Origin: Fulvivirga sp. M361
GTDB lineage: Bacteria > Bacteroidota > Bacteroidia > Cytophagales > Cyclobacteriaceae
Assembly: GCF_007097395.1 (NCBI RefSeq)
Contig: NZ_VKDC01000047.1
Coordinates: 32,621 to 96,620 of the forward strand
DNA length: 64,000 nt
Reading direction: 5' to 3'
Shown here: positions 34,053 to 43,097 of the stretch, one piece after another
How the letters are laid out: each line of letters begins with the position of its first letter
Numbering within the stretch: the stretch's first letter is position 1
Made by a program: the position numbers and the translations under genes
Notes under the pieces: generated by a model
What the model saw: the letters and a program-made list of their open reading frames with translations, nothing else
The model's database searches: none
Told to the model about the DNA's origin: nothing

Positions 34053-37000
34053 TTATTTCGGTATATTAATTAAGATCATGGTTCCCGTACCGGGCTGACT
34101 TTCTATAGTAAAGGTGCCTTTTAAAAACCTCACTTTTGATTCTATAGTATGAAATCCAAAGCCATACACTACCTGGTCTTGGTCCATTCCCTTACCATCA
34201 TCTTCTATGATTAAATTGATGGAGTCGCCGTGGTCTATGAGTTGAAGGCGCATCGTACTGGCTCTTGCATGTTTGAGGACGTTTTGCACCAACTCCTGGC
34301 ATATTCTATAGAGCGATACTTCTGTTTGTTCCGGTAACCTTTTATTCAACCCCAATATCTGTACATCGACTTTCAGGCTTTCCGATAGTTGGATTGTTTC
34401 GATAAAAGTGTCTAATGCGGCTTTCAAGCCAAATTTGGTTAGTGCTGTAGGTAGCATATTATGTGCTATTCTCCGCAGCTCGTCAACGGCATCATCTAAC
34501 AGGTCCAGCGTGATATTGAACAGGGGCTTTTTATCCGGTAGATGTTCCACAACATCATCCTGCAAACTATTAAACCGGAGCTTAATAGTAGATAGCAGAG
34601 AGCCCAGACTGTCGTGAAGGTCCCTGGCGATACGTTTACGTTCCTTGTCCTGGGCATGGACCAGTGCGTTGAGATGAATGTCCTTTTGTGTTTTCACTAC
34701 GTTGGTGAGATGTTCTTTCTCGGCCATTTCTTTACGGAGATGGCTGTTTAATTTTATGGACAACTCATGGATATGGGCGTTTTCAATGATCACAGCGCCC
34801 TGGTTAGCGGTGATCATTATCCAACGTATCACTTCCGTAGTGAAACATTTTTCTTCCAGACAATTTTCCAGGTAGATCACTAATGACAGGTTGCGGATGG
34901 TCACGGGTTGAATGCATAAGGATTTTACACCACGATTCGAAAAGGGGCTCAGATCTCCAAAAAGATGTGGTGATTTGAGATCATTTACTATAATTTGATT
35001 TTGTGACCTGTGGCTTAGCAGGATCAGGGACATGGGGACATTGGCAGTATCAGGATCTACATTACCGGGTAGGTTAAAACAACCTATTCGCGTGAGGCTT
35101 TCATTATTCAGCGCCGATTTAACCACTACTCTTGTGGCGCCTGAAATTCTTAGAAGTAGTACCATGAGCTTATTTACCAAAGACCTTACCTTCAGGTCCC
35201 CACTGAACTCATGCTGGATCATTTGTATATTCATATTCCCTCCATGTTGATATTCAGAGGGAAGAATGGCACGATATTGCTGACTTAACTGCTTTACCTT
35301 AGCGGTAGCGCCCCATTTTTTGTACAGTTTGATGGCTTCTATAAAATACCTGGCAGCAGTAGTATTGTCGCGGAGCGTTAACCAATAAACGGCAAAAAGC
35401 TCACAACTTATGGCCTTGTTATAAAGATTACTTCCGGAGGTTTCAATAGCCCGGACATAGCTGGCACGTGCTTCGGCCTTTTCTCCGGATATTCTCAGAA
35501 ACTCTCCTTTGAGCAGCCACCAGGGCGCGGTATAATTATCCGGGGCATGCTTACTCCAGAGCTCGAACTGATCCAGGATGTCAGTAAGACGCTTCTTGAG
35601 CCTTGCTCTGCGTTTTACTTTATAGTTGAACCAGTTTTGTGTAACGGCCAATGACCAGGTCATGAGATTAGCAGGGAGCAAGGGGGAACCTTCTTGTAAT
35701 TTCCTGTTAGCATTCGCTTCTTTAGCGGCGCCTGCAGACAGTTTATAATAGCCAAACATGAGATAATACCTTGCCCACACATGATTTCTATAAAAACGCT
35801 CTTCCCGAATAGTGAACCTGGCTGCAAGTCGCGAAGGCCTTTGGTAAGAGAGGGAGAAGAACGGCGTCCCTTCCTGGAGAAACTTTATAAAACTTCTTTG
35901 ATAGACCGTAATGTAGTAGGTCATCTCTGTTTCCAGGTGAGTTTCATCAAACTCCAGTGACTCGAGTCCATCGAGAGACAAGCCTGACAGGAGATGGATG
36001 TTCAGTTTATGCGTTTTTAGAATATAACTGCCAATAAGATCGCCTGATGCCTCGCCGGCTTCAATACCCTTGTCCAAAAGATGAAAGCTGTCTGAATATG
36101 CCTTTTTCCAGGGCTGTATGTAAAAGGCATAAACGCCATATACCCGGCACCTTAGGTTAAGACCATTAAGTAGATTGTTGATTTCCAGTCCTTTGTTTCC
36201 ATAGCTGTATCCCTTGTCAATGGCCCCGTCAATCATCAGCATTCTACCGTAGGACACATACCCTATCGCTCTTTCTTCGGTGGCATGTTGCGTTTTACCC
36301 CTGGTTATGATCTGTAAAGCTGCCCACTTCATCAATATATCTGAGGTATGGTGCAAACTCATTCCACCGATATAGAGCAATTTCAGGACAGCTTGTTGTT
36401 TTTTGATATCCTCTTTATGTTTTGGTGCTGGAAAGGGGGCTGTCTCATTCTCTTCTAAAAGAGGGGTAAGGTTTTCGATCTCGGTAAGTAGCTGAGGTTG
36501 CTCAAGGGGTAGCGCTACTCCAAGCTCCAAAAGACACTCCTGTAGTATGGACACTGCTTTTCGGAACCTTCCCAGGTGATTATTGATGATCACCTTCAAT
36601 TCGTAGATATTTACCCGCTTAAAAAGGTCCGTAATACGCTCTAAAATATAGTCCAGGTGGATCTCCGCCAGGTCATAAACCCCTAACTGATACTCTACCT
36701 GCGCTCTTGCCATATATACCAGGTAGATTTTATCACTTACTTCTTCCCAGGGGCATTCCTTTAGTAGGTCTGCACTCATTTTGAAAAAATACTGTGCCTG
36801 GCTTAGTGCATTGTTTTCCCTTGAATGCTTTCCCGCCAGGTAGTTCAAATCAGCACACATGGTTTGTTCACCAGATTTTCTGACCCTATTCAGTGATTGA
36901 TTGAACTGTGTGGTCATCAATACGATTTGTGTATCGTTGAGTGCGTCCAGCCCTTCCTGATAGAGTAGTTGTGCTATACGGTAATGCACCTTTGTTCTCT

Positions 37001-38186
37001 GATCCTGGGACAGGTTTTCATAGATCATTTCACCGATATGCCGTTCTGAAAAGACATAAGAATCATTCTCTTTTTTCACAAACCCTTTTTCTTCTGCTTC
37101 ATTCAGCAGGTGGCTGAGTTCGATACCCTGATGATCCCACCACAGCGTCAAAACGTTATGTTGATAGCCTCCCATGCAAGCCATTATGTGGAGCATTGAC
37201 CGGGTATTTTCGGATAGGTGGACCAAGCGGTCGAGCAAGATCTTTTCCGTCCCACGACCCTTATAATATTGATGAATGGCCTGTGCATTGCAGTGCCAGA
37301 TACCTTCTACCTGCCAGATATGTTCTGTGTTTTTTATACTTTCGATCAATACCTGTAAATAAGAAGGGTTATGATCACATAACTCATAACAGGTACGGGC
37401 CAGGTCCATATGGGCTGTTGATCCAAGGTTTGTCTCAATGATCTTTTTAGCTTCCTCCAGGGTGACATGTTCCAGGTGAATGGTTTCAACCCTTTTCTTA
37501 TTGAACCCCAATTGTTCTACCAACTGAAAATAAAGATAAGCCTGGTTGGGGTTTTCCCTGCATGAAGCAATCCAAACCAATTTTTCAGGTGCCAGTTCCA
37601 ATAAAAGGTATTTCAGAAGACCTGTGCCGGATGAATCGACCCATTGAAGATCATCTGTAAAAAAGAAAACAGGGCGCTGATAGTAGGTGTGAAGAAACGA
37701 GAAGAACGTTTTAAAAAGTACAAAGAGCTGGTTCTTGACCTTTGGAACATATCGTTGAGACACTTCATAATCTTCACGTATGATCAGGGATATTTCGGGG
37801 AAATATTCCAGGAATATGGAGAAGCTTTCCCCAAAATGACGTTTAAGATGAGAAGCTAATTTTTGGAATTGCGGTGTGGGGAGTTCGTTGTATTTTTTTG
37901 TCAGAAAATCAGAGATGGCTTGCTTCAACCCGTAATAGGGGATATTCAAATGTTGTTGACGATGACGGGCTACTAAAACGGGATATTCCGGTGGACAACG
38001 GTTGAGATATGATTCTACAAAATAAGTCTTTCCGATACCTGCATGGCCTAATATCAGTATGCCATAAAGGTCACCTTTTCCCGATAGCATAACCTTTACG
38101 TAGTTCTCTAACTTTACTTTTTGATCGTTCCGATCCGACTCTTTAAGACCGGAAGTTTTTGGCGCCGACTTTTTATGCATGTCCAA
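34053..38186 (-). CDS. Large soluble sensor histidine kinase: AAA ATPase-TPR-GAF-HisKA_3-HATPase
   Basis: 1377 residues with no signal or membrane segment, so cytoplasmic. The Walker A is GHAGIGKT (47-54) and the Walker B region is FFFTDDLQW (174-182), an AAA_16/ORC-like ATPase module. A long helical TPR-like middle part follows (about 430-1000). A GAF-like domain covers about 1010-1160. Then comes a HisKA_3 dimerisation helix with phospho-acceptor His1191 in ARDLHDSLGS, and an HATPase domain with N-box Asn1302 (CQELVQNVLKHA) and G boxes DDGKGM and GFGFHTI. This resembles PknK-like or LuxR-MalT-like signalling ATPases without the kinase domain. HisKA_3 kinases pair with NarL-type regulators; the nearest one here is at 51827-52462, but pairing is not shown. 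Confidence 0.92.
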   Translation of the reverse strand: MDMHKKSAPKTSGLKESDRNDQKVKLENYVKVMLSGKGDLYGILILGHAGIGKTYFVESYLNRCPPEYPVLVARHRQQHLNIPYYGLKQAISDFLTKKYNELPTPQFQKLASHLKRHFGESFSIFLEYFPEISLIIREDYEVSQRYVPKVKNQLFVLFKTFFSFLHTYYQRPVFFFTDDLQWVDSSGTGLLKYLLLELAPEKLVWIASCRENPNQAYLYFQLVEQLGFNKKRVETIHLEHVTLEEAKKIIETNLGSTAHMDLARTCYELCDHNPSYLQVLIESIKNTEHIWQVEGIWHCNAQAIHQYYKGRGTEKILLDRLVHLSENTRSMLHIMACMGGYQHNVLTLWWDHQGIELSHLLNEAEEKGFVKKENDSYVFSERHIGEMIYENLSQDQRTKVHYRIAQLLYQEGLDALNDTQIVLMTTQFNQSLNRVRKSGEQTMCADLNYLAGKHSRENNALSQAQYFFKMSADLLKECPWEEVSDKIYLVYMARAQVEYQLGVYDLAEIHLDYILERITDLFKRVNIYELKVIINNHLGRFRKAVSILQECLLELGVALPLEQPQLLTEIENLTPLLEENETAPFPAPKHKEDIKKQQAVLKLLYIGGMSLHHTSDILMKWAALQIITRGKTQHATEERAIGYVSYGRMLMIDGAIDKGYSYGNKGLEINNLLNGLNLRCRVYGVYAFYIQPWKKAYSDSFHLLDKGIEAGEASGDLIGSYILKTHKLNIHLLSGLSLDGLESLEFDETHLETEMTYYITVYQRSFIKFLQEGTPFFSLSYQRPSRLAARFTIREERFYRNHVWARYYLMFGYYKLSAGAAKEANANRKLQEGSPLLPANLMTWSLAVTQNWFNYKVKRRARLKKRLTDILDQFELWSKHAPDNYTAPWWLLKGEFLRISGEKAEARASYVRAIETSGSNLYNKAISCELFAVYWLTLRDNTTAARYFIEAIKLYKKWGATAKVKQLSQQYRAILPSEYQHGGNMNIQMIQHEFSGDLKVRSLVNKLMVLLLRISGATRVVVKSALNNESLTRIGCFNLPGNVDPDTANVPMSLILLSHRSQNQIIVNDLKSPHLFGDLSPFSNRGVKSLCIQPVTIRNLSLVIYLENCLEEKCFTTEVIRWIMITANQGAVIIENAHIHELSIKLNSHLRKEMAEKEHLTNVVKTQKDIHLNALVHAQDKERKRIARDLHDSLGSLLSTIKLRFNSLQDDVVEHLPDKKPLFNITLDLLDDAVDELRRIAHNMLPTALTKFGLKAALDTFIETIQLSESLKVDVQILGLNKRLPEQTEVSLYRICQELVQNVLKHARASTMRLQLIDHGDSINLIIEDDGKGMDQDQVVYGFGFHTIESKVRFLKGTFTIESQPGTGTMILINIPK

Positions 38187-38560
38187 TACCTTTTATTAAA
38201 ACCTGTCCATCTCAAGTCAAAGTATGACGTTTTGTATATGGTAAGTGTCTGAAAATCAGAATAAAAATATAATTATTGGATGGTTAACCCATCCTGGGTC
38301 AGTATGTCTGCCGGCAAGGCAATTATCTTAAGTATAAGGTATCCCTGATTTTATAAGACTGGGTAAAAAAGAAAGGCATTCCTTTTACTTTAAAGTGTAT
38401 CAAATAGATTCAAACAGAGGGGTAAATATTTTTGATATTCTTCTGTTTATGGATGACATTTACCTTGATCCTACTATTGTATACGTATAACCTTCACCTG
38501 ATAACTGAGGGATGATGATCATCTGCCCATCATCGAAAATGCCTGCTCCACCGCCCGGTA
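38187..38560. other. Gene-free 374-bp gap with a possible gene-tail remnant
   Basis: The gap between the kinase start and the end of the GHL10 gene is AT-rich. On the minus strand, 38462-38560 reads as a protein-like tail (LIPGGGAGIFDDGQMIIIPQ, then LSGEGYTYTIVGSR and a stop) in a frame different from the GHL10 stop. It has no start of its own. It may be a decayed gene end or chance. Confidence 0.3.
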
Positions 38561-40732
38561 TCAATTCAAAATCATTCGTTTGGTTTGCCGGAAACCATCT
38601 GTTTTGAGCCGAAGTACGTAAAGCCCTTTGGGCAATGATCGGCAGTCGACCTTTATTTCATGCTCGCCCTGATCATAGTGCTGAGGAGCTACCTGCATTT
38701 TCCTGTTGCCCGCAAGGGCTATGATGTCCACCGATATTTGAGAAGACTTTTTTAGCGTAATGTAAAGATGAACATCATTCCCGGATGACGGATTCGGGTA
38801 CAACGTTATATGGTCGAGGTACGGATTGTGTTCAATCCCGGTAACAGGATCGCCCAATACAATCGTATAAACAGGGGTCCAGTTACTTGGTCCTGCTTCA
38901 TTAGAAGCCCTTATCCTGAAATAGTATGTGCCATTCCCCAGATTGGAGAATAGCTTTGCTTTCGCTGTGCCGTTGAGTTCGCTGTTTTCATCCAGCAGGG
39001 TGGTGAATTCACTGTTGGTAGCTAATTGATAGTGATAGGAAATAATATCAGGTTGTTCTTCCCATTCAAACCGGATGAATTTTTCATTGCTGGTGGTGGA
39101 TTGTTGGTCCGGTAATGTTATCGAAGGTGTCTGAGGTAGCGTAATGGTCTTTTCAATGCTTACAATATTACTCAGCGGGCTGGCCTGATTATTTTCACCC
39201 AGTTCTGCTATTGACCAATACGATAAGCCTGCCGGTATATCAGCATATGGTATTTCTTTTCCTTCCGATACCGTTATATCGTAAATAGCATCTGTCGCAG
39301 GTACATCCCCGGTGGCATCCTTTAGCCTGTAAACAATGTATCTTTTGAAATTAAAGGTATTACCGGCACTTCTTGTCCACTGTAAAACGGCATTACCGCT
39401 GCCCTCGTTAATCTGATACACAAGATTTTCAGGAGCGGAAGGTTTGTCAACAGGTAGCCAGTCCATTTCAGGTGGCGCTGCAGGGTAGGGGTATATGGTA
39501 GCCTTGAGATTATCGGTGAATCCTGATGGGTTGGAGGTGAGATTAGAGGCCCTGAAGAAAACACTTCCCAGTGCATTTTTATCATTATTATCTCTTACAA
39601 TGGAGATTTGATTAGGCACTTCTTTTATGGACTGCATTACCCTATGGTTACTACTTTCCCTTGCCCTGGTCTTAACTGTAGCTTCCAATATAGCAATCGA
39701 CCGACCGTTGGGATTGGAAGAAGAACTTATGTCGCTCAACGTGTGTCCGGCATATAAGTGCCTGGAAGAAGCAGATGCTTTTTCTGCCCACCACTCCAGC
39801 AGTTTTTTGAAATCCTGGTTACCGCCAATAGGCCAGTAGAGTTGAGGAGTAATGTAATCAACGGAGCCATTTTGTAACCAATGAGTGGCATCGGCATAGA
39901 TCACATTATAGGCGTCCAGGCCTATGATGCCATTAGGCACTCCATTTTTCCAAATGCCAAACGGACTGACACCAAAACGTACACGGGCATCGGCTTTTTT
40001 AATTTCATTTTGTACAAGTTGTATCGCCTCATTGATATTGTGCCTTCTCCAGTCTTTAATGTCTGCAAATTCACCTCCGTAGGTAATAAAGTCATCTGCA
40101 TCTTCATTGCTGATGCCTGAAAACCCTGCGCTTGGGTAAGGATAGAAATAGTCATCAAAATGGACACCATCAACGGCGTAATTATTCACGACATCCACCA
40201 CTACAGAGGCTATATAATCCCTGACCTCCGGCAGCGCCGGGTTTAATATTTTTTGCCCTGTGGAAAACTCCAGTAACCATTCAGGATGTGTTTTTGAGAC
40301 ATGATCTTCACTATAAACTGTAGAAGCGGAAGTAGAAGCATTCACCCGAAAAGGATTCATCCATGCATGGAGTTCCAGCCCTCGTTTATGGGCTTCTTCT
40401 ATGGCAAAAGCCAATGGGTCATATTGAGGGTCTTGCCCTTGCGTACCCGTAAGATACCTGGACCAGGGTTCAAAAGCAGAGGTGTACAACGCATCACACT
40501 CAGTGCGTACTTGTAATAGTACAGCATTTAGATTAGCATCCCGTGTTTTATCAAGCAGGCTGATCAGTTCGTTTTTTTGATCCTGGATGCTGCTCGCTTT
40601 AGGCCAGTCCAGTTTAAAAACGGTTGAGACCCAAACAGCCCGGAATTCACGATTTGGCAGTGCTATATTCTGAGCTGATACACTTTTGAAAAGCATACAA
40701 AGACATAGGTATAAGAAGCTGGAGAATTTCAT
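38561..40732 (-). CDS. GHL10 (DUF187/DigH-like) glycosyl hydrolase with Fn3 domains and T9SS sorting domain
   Basis: 723 residues from the ATG at 40732 (MKFSSFLYLCLCMLFKSVSA, signal peptide cut before QN); the ATG at 40771 precedes it with a non-signal stub. The TIM-barrel catalytic domain (about 22-400) has LPNREFRAVWVSTVFKLDW, NAVLLQVR, LHAWMNPFR and VDGVHFDDYFYPYP, all GHL10 signatures. Two Fn3-like domains follow (about 415-515 and 525-620). The C-terminal domain (ITLYPNPSSGNDVHLYI ... GLYVLRLKTDGFRQTKRMILN) is a type A T9SS sorting domain, so the enzyme is exported to the cell surface. E. coli DigH/YddW of this family cleaves peptidoglycan strands stripped of stem peptides. It is the last gene of the SusC/D operon. 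Confidence 0.9.
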   Translation of the reverse strand: MKFSSFLYLCLCMLFKSVSAQNIALPNREFRAVWVSTVFKLDWPKASSIQDQKNELISLLDKTRDANLNAVLLQVRTECDALYTSAFEPWSRYLTGTQGQDPQYDPLAFAIEEAHKRGLELHAWMNPFRVNASTSASTVYSEDHVSKTHPEWLLEFSTGQKILNPALPEVRDYIASVVVDVVNNYAVDGVHFDDYFYPYPSAGFSGISNEDADDFITYGGEFADIKDWRRHNINEAIQLVQNEIKKADARVRFGVSPFGIWKNGVPNGIIGLDAYNVIYADATHWLQNGSVDYITPQLYWPIGGNQDFKKLLEWWAEKASASSRHLYAGHTLSDISSSSNPNGRSIAILEATVKTRARESSNHRVMQSIKEVPNQISIVRDNNDKNALGSVFFRASNLTSNPSGFTDNLKATIYPYPAAPPEMDWLPVDKPSAPENLVYQINEGSGNAVLQWTRSAGNTFNFKRYIVYRLKDATGDVPATDAIYDITVSEGKEIPYADIPAGLSYWSIAELGENNQASPLSNIVSIEKTITLPQTPSITLPDQQSTTSNEKFIRFEWEEQPDIISYHYQLATNSEFTTLLDENSELNGTAKAKLFSNLGNGTYYFRIRASNEAGPSNWTPVYTIVLGDPVTGIEHNPYLDHITLYPNPSSGNDVHLYITLKKSSQISVDIIALAGNRKMQVAPQHYDQGEHEIKVDCRSLPKGLYVLRLKTDGFRQTKRMILN

Positions 40733-40760
40733 AAAAGCGTTAGGGTTTGAGTTGAAATAC

Positions 40761-40782
40761 AGAGGGAGCAAAAGCTCCCTCT
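40761..40782 (-). terminator. Intra-operon hairpin before the GHL10 gene
   Basis: A 9-bp perfect G/C-rich stem (AGAGGGAGC with GCTCCCTCT, 4-nt loop) sits between the PKD lipoprotein stop and the GHL10 start. No T-run follows on the minus strand, so it is more likely an mRNA stability or attenuation hairpin than a full terminator. Confidence 0.5.
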
Positions 40783-40789
40783 GATTATT

Positions 40790-42352
40790 TTATCTTGGCG
40801 TTGTGTCGATAACGATACCGTAGGGAACATATCCTGAAAGAAACATTTCCGTTCCTGTTCCGTCCAACTTAGCTCGTTTTATGCCTGAGGTGGCTACAGC
40901 GTTACCATTGTCCCGATATCCCCAGTAAACATAGTCATCCAGTATTGTGATGCCCGTAACCCCAATATACTGAGCTTCGCCCCCTGTACCGTCAAAATCC
41001 GTTCCCGGCTCATAGGCTTCGATCAGGGTAAGTTCACTGCCATCTGAATTAGCTACATACATTCCTATGGACATATCACCGACAGGTTTATTCAAAAAGA
41101 AGTATACTTTTCCAGTATTCTCATCAATGGTAAGTGAGCGCATTGGGTAGTTTTCCAGTAGTTTGTCTCCAGTAACTTTTGAGTCCACATTTCTGGGCAA
41201 ATCAGGGTGGATAGTGTAAAGTCCCTTGCCGTTACTGCATTTAGTCCACCATATCTCATTGTTATAAAAAACCAGCCCACCATTTTGATGTCCCCAACCA
41301 ATGCCATTGGTGTAATATTCGCTTTCATTATGATGCAACCATCGGGTAAGGTCTGGCATATTTTGATTTTCAACCGTTTTGTTGATTTTAAAAATGCCCT
41401 CTCTTCTGTCAGCAAAATAAAGGTCGTTACCGTTAATGGTCATAGCAAAAGGTACAATATGTCCCGAGCCTCCGGTAGCGATGGTTCTATGATCAGTCCC
41501 ATCCCATTTAAAGGATTTGATCTCTCCGAAAGTAGCAGTGCCGAGTGTTTTGTCGGTATTAGAATAATATACCCGACCATTGTCTACCAATAAAGTAAGA
41601 GGTAAACTACCACTGGACAAAAATGCGCCGGTAGATGTTACTTCTTCATCCGGTTCTCCGCTTATTTTGGTCATAAAGATCTGTTCTGTTCCCATATCCG
41701 TGAAATATAGCGTAGGGAATAATATGCTTTTGACAGATACGGTTGTCTCAATGGTAAATACTTCCTCTCCATCATTGAGCTTTAATACTACTAGTTTGTC
41801 ACCCGCTGCCTGGAATTCAACCGACGGATTTTCCTCCGCAGAGGTAGCGGGATCCCCATCTTCAAAGGTCCATTCGAATGATGGTGTTTTGTCTTCAAAT
41901 CTTAAAAAGTCTACCGTAAAATGAACTGCGGTATCCATGAGAATGCTCTCCGGTGAAAACGTTACTACGGGATCTTTTTTGGTAAACTCATACGTTTGGG
42001 TGTATGTCTCATCTTTCTGGCCATCTGATCCACTTACCGTTATGGTTACATTATAAGTGCCTGGTATAGGGAAATGTACAGAGTCCGGAGACATACCGTT
42101 GAATGTGGTTGGCCGTGCCGGATCATTTTTTAAATAAGCTGTAGAAAAATCCCAGTGGTAGGAAAGTCCGTTTTTAGAAGCATTGCGAAATAAAATGTCT
42201 CCGGGAGCTTCCATGGCTTCGGTATTGGAAACGGACGCTTTAAAGTGCGCCGACATTTCGGGGACAGCTTCATCTTCATCACAGCCTGTTATTGCAATAA
42301 GGCTGCACCATGAGAGTATAAATAAGCTTCTGACTATATATCTTGAAATCAT
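40790..42352 (-). CDS. Surface lipoprotein: PKD domains plus beta-propeller, SusE/F position
   Basis: 520 residues with a lipobox ITGC (Cys24) and acidic start (DEDE), a surface-export sign in Bacteroidota. Residues about 30-125 and 128-205 form two PKD-like domains (SYHWDFS..., PGTYNVTITVSGSDG; PSFEWTFEDGDP). The rest, with repeats such as ILFPTLYFTDMGTEQIFMTK, NDLYFADRREGIFKI and VYFFLNKPVGDMSIGMYVA, has the YWTD/NHL-like pattern of a propeller. It is likely a glycan-binding surface protein next to SusC/D. Confidence 0.85.
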   Translation of the reverse strand: MISRYIVRSLFILSWCSLIAITGCDEDEAVPEMSAHFKASVSNTEAMEAPGDILFRNASKNGLSYHWDFSTAYLKNDPARPTTFNGMSPDSVHFPIPGTYNVTITVSGSDGQKDETYTQTYEFTKKDPVVTFSPESILMDTAVHFTVDFLRFEDKTPSFEWTFEDGDPATSAEENPSVEFQAAGDKLVVLKLNDGEEVFTIETTVSVKSILFPTLYFTDMGTEQIFMTKISGEPDEEVTSTGAFLSSGSLPLTLLVDNGRVYYSNTDKTLGTATFGEIKSFKWDGTDHRTIATGGSGHIVPFAMTINGNDLYFADRREGIFKINKTVENQNMPDLTRWLHHNESEYYTNGIGWGHQNGGLVFYNNEIWWTKCSNGKGLYTIHPDLPRNVDSKVTGDKLLENYPMRSLTIDENTGKVYFFLNKPVGDMSIGMYVANSDGSELTLIEAYEPGTDFDGTGGEAQYIGVTGITILDDYVYWGYRDNGNAVATSGIKRAKLDGTGTEMFLSGYVPYGIVIDTTPR

Positions 42353-42405
42353 ATTTTTATTTTTTAGATGTGATCATAGGATATCGGTTAAAAGGATATC
42401 TATTT

Positions 42406-43086
42406 TCATTCGATAAGTGCTCCAATCCTGGCGTCAGATACGGACGACTCATTAAAATTGCCGCCCTGATCATGGACACGTGCCCTCAGGTTCAGTGTAC
42501 TTTCAATTTTCAGTTCCACAGCGGTGGTAATACCAGCCAGGTCATCCCAGGTGGTGGAAACACCACTTTGCTGCAAACGAGTAAGAATGAGCGATTGAAT
42601 TTCACTCGAAAAAGAAAGCTCGTTCACCTTAAGAAAGGCGTCATTTTCAGTCTCTGAGATCTCCCAGAGCTGGTACTTGGCAGGAATGGTGAACGTTAAA
42701 CTTCTTACATACTGGTTCAGACTGGTCCGGTAGTCCAGCGGGTCATGCTCCAGGTCATCCTGAAGGGCTAATTCCGTTACAAATAATGTGTCCAGCGTTA
42801 GCGATACTTCACCGGCGCCGTCATCTACCGAAATAGTGCCGGACAGTTGCGTTTGGTCTCCCAATATGATGGACAGGCTCTGAACGTCATCTCTGTCTGT
42901 CCAATACAATGCGCTGTAATTGATAGTGTCTCCGGCGCTGTACAATGAGTTTACCGATGAAAGCCTTACAAAAGGCACCTTTCCTTTGGATTCCCCCAAT
43001 TCACTGATGGGGTCATTTTCCGAACATGCCAGTATAAGTCCTGCCAGCATAAGGAATAAGGGTATATATATAAATCGTTTATTCAT
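42406..43086 (-). CDS. Small surface lipoprotein of the SusC/D operon
   Basis: 226 residues from the ATG at 43086; the ATG at 43116 adds residues before the signal. The signal (MNKRFIYIPLFLMLAGLILAC) ends at Cys21 and is followed by SENDPISELGE. The body has beta-strand-rich text (VPFVRLSSVNSLYSAGDTINYSALYW) reminiscent of DUF4625-like or SusE-like surface lipoproteins, but I do not recognise a family with certainty. It starts 11 bases after the SusD stop. Confidence 0.78.
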   Translation of the reverse strand: MNKRFIYIPLFLMLAGLILACSENDPISELGESKGKVPFVRLSSVNSLYSAGDTINYSALYWTDRDDVQSLSIILGDQTQLSGTISVDDGAGEVSLTLDTLFVTELALQDDLEHDPLDYRTSLNQYVRSLTFTIPAKYQLWEISETENDAFLKVNELSFSSEIQSLILTRLQQSGVSTTWDDLAGITTAVELKIESTLNLRARVHDQGGNFNESSVSDARIGALIE

Positions 43087-43097
43087 GATCGTCTTTT

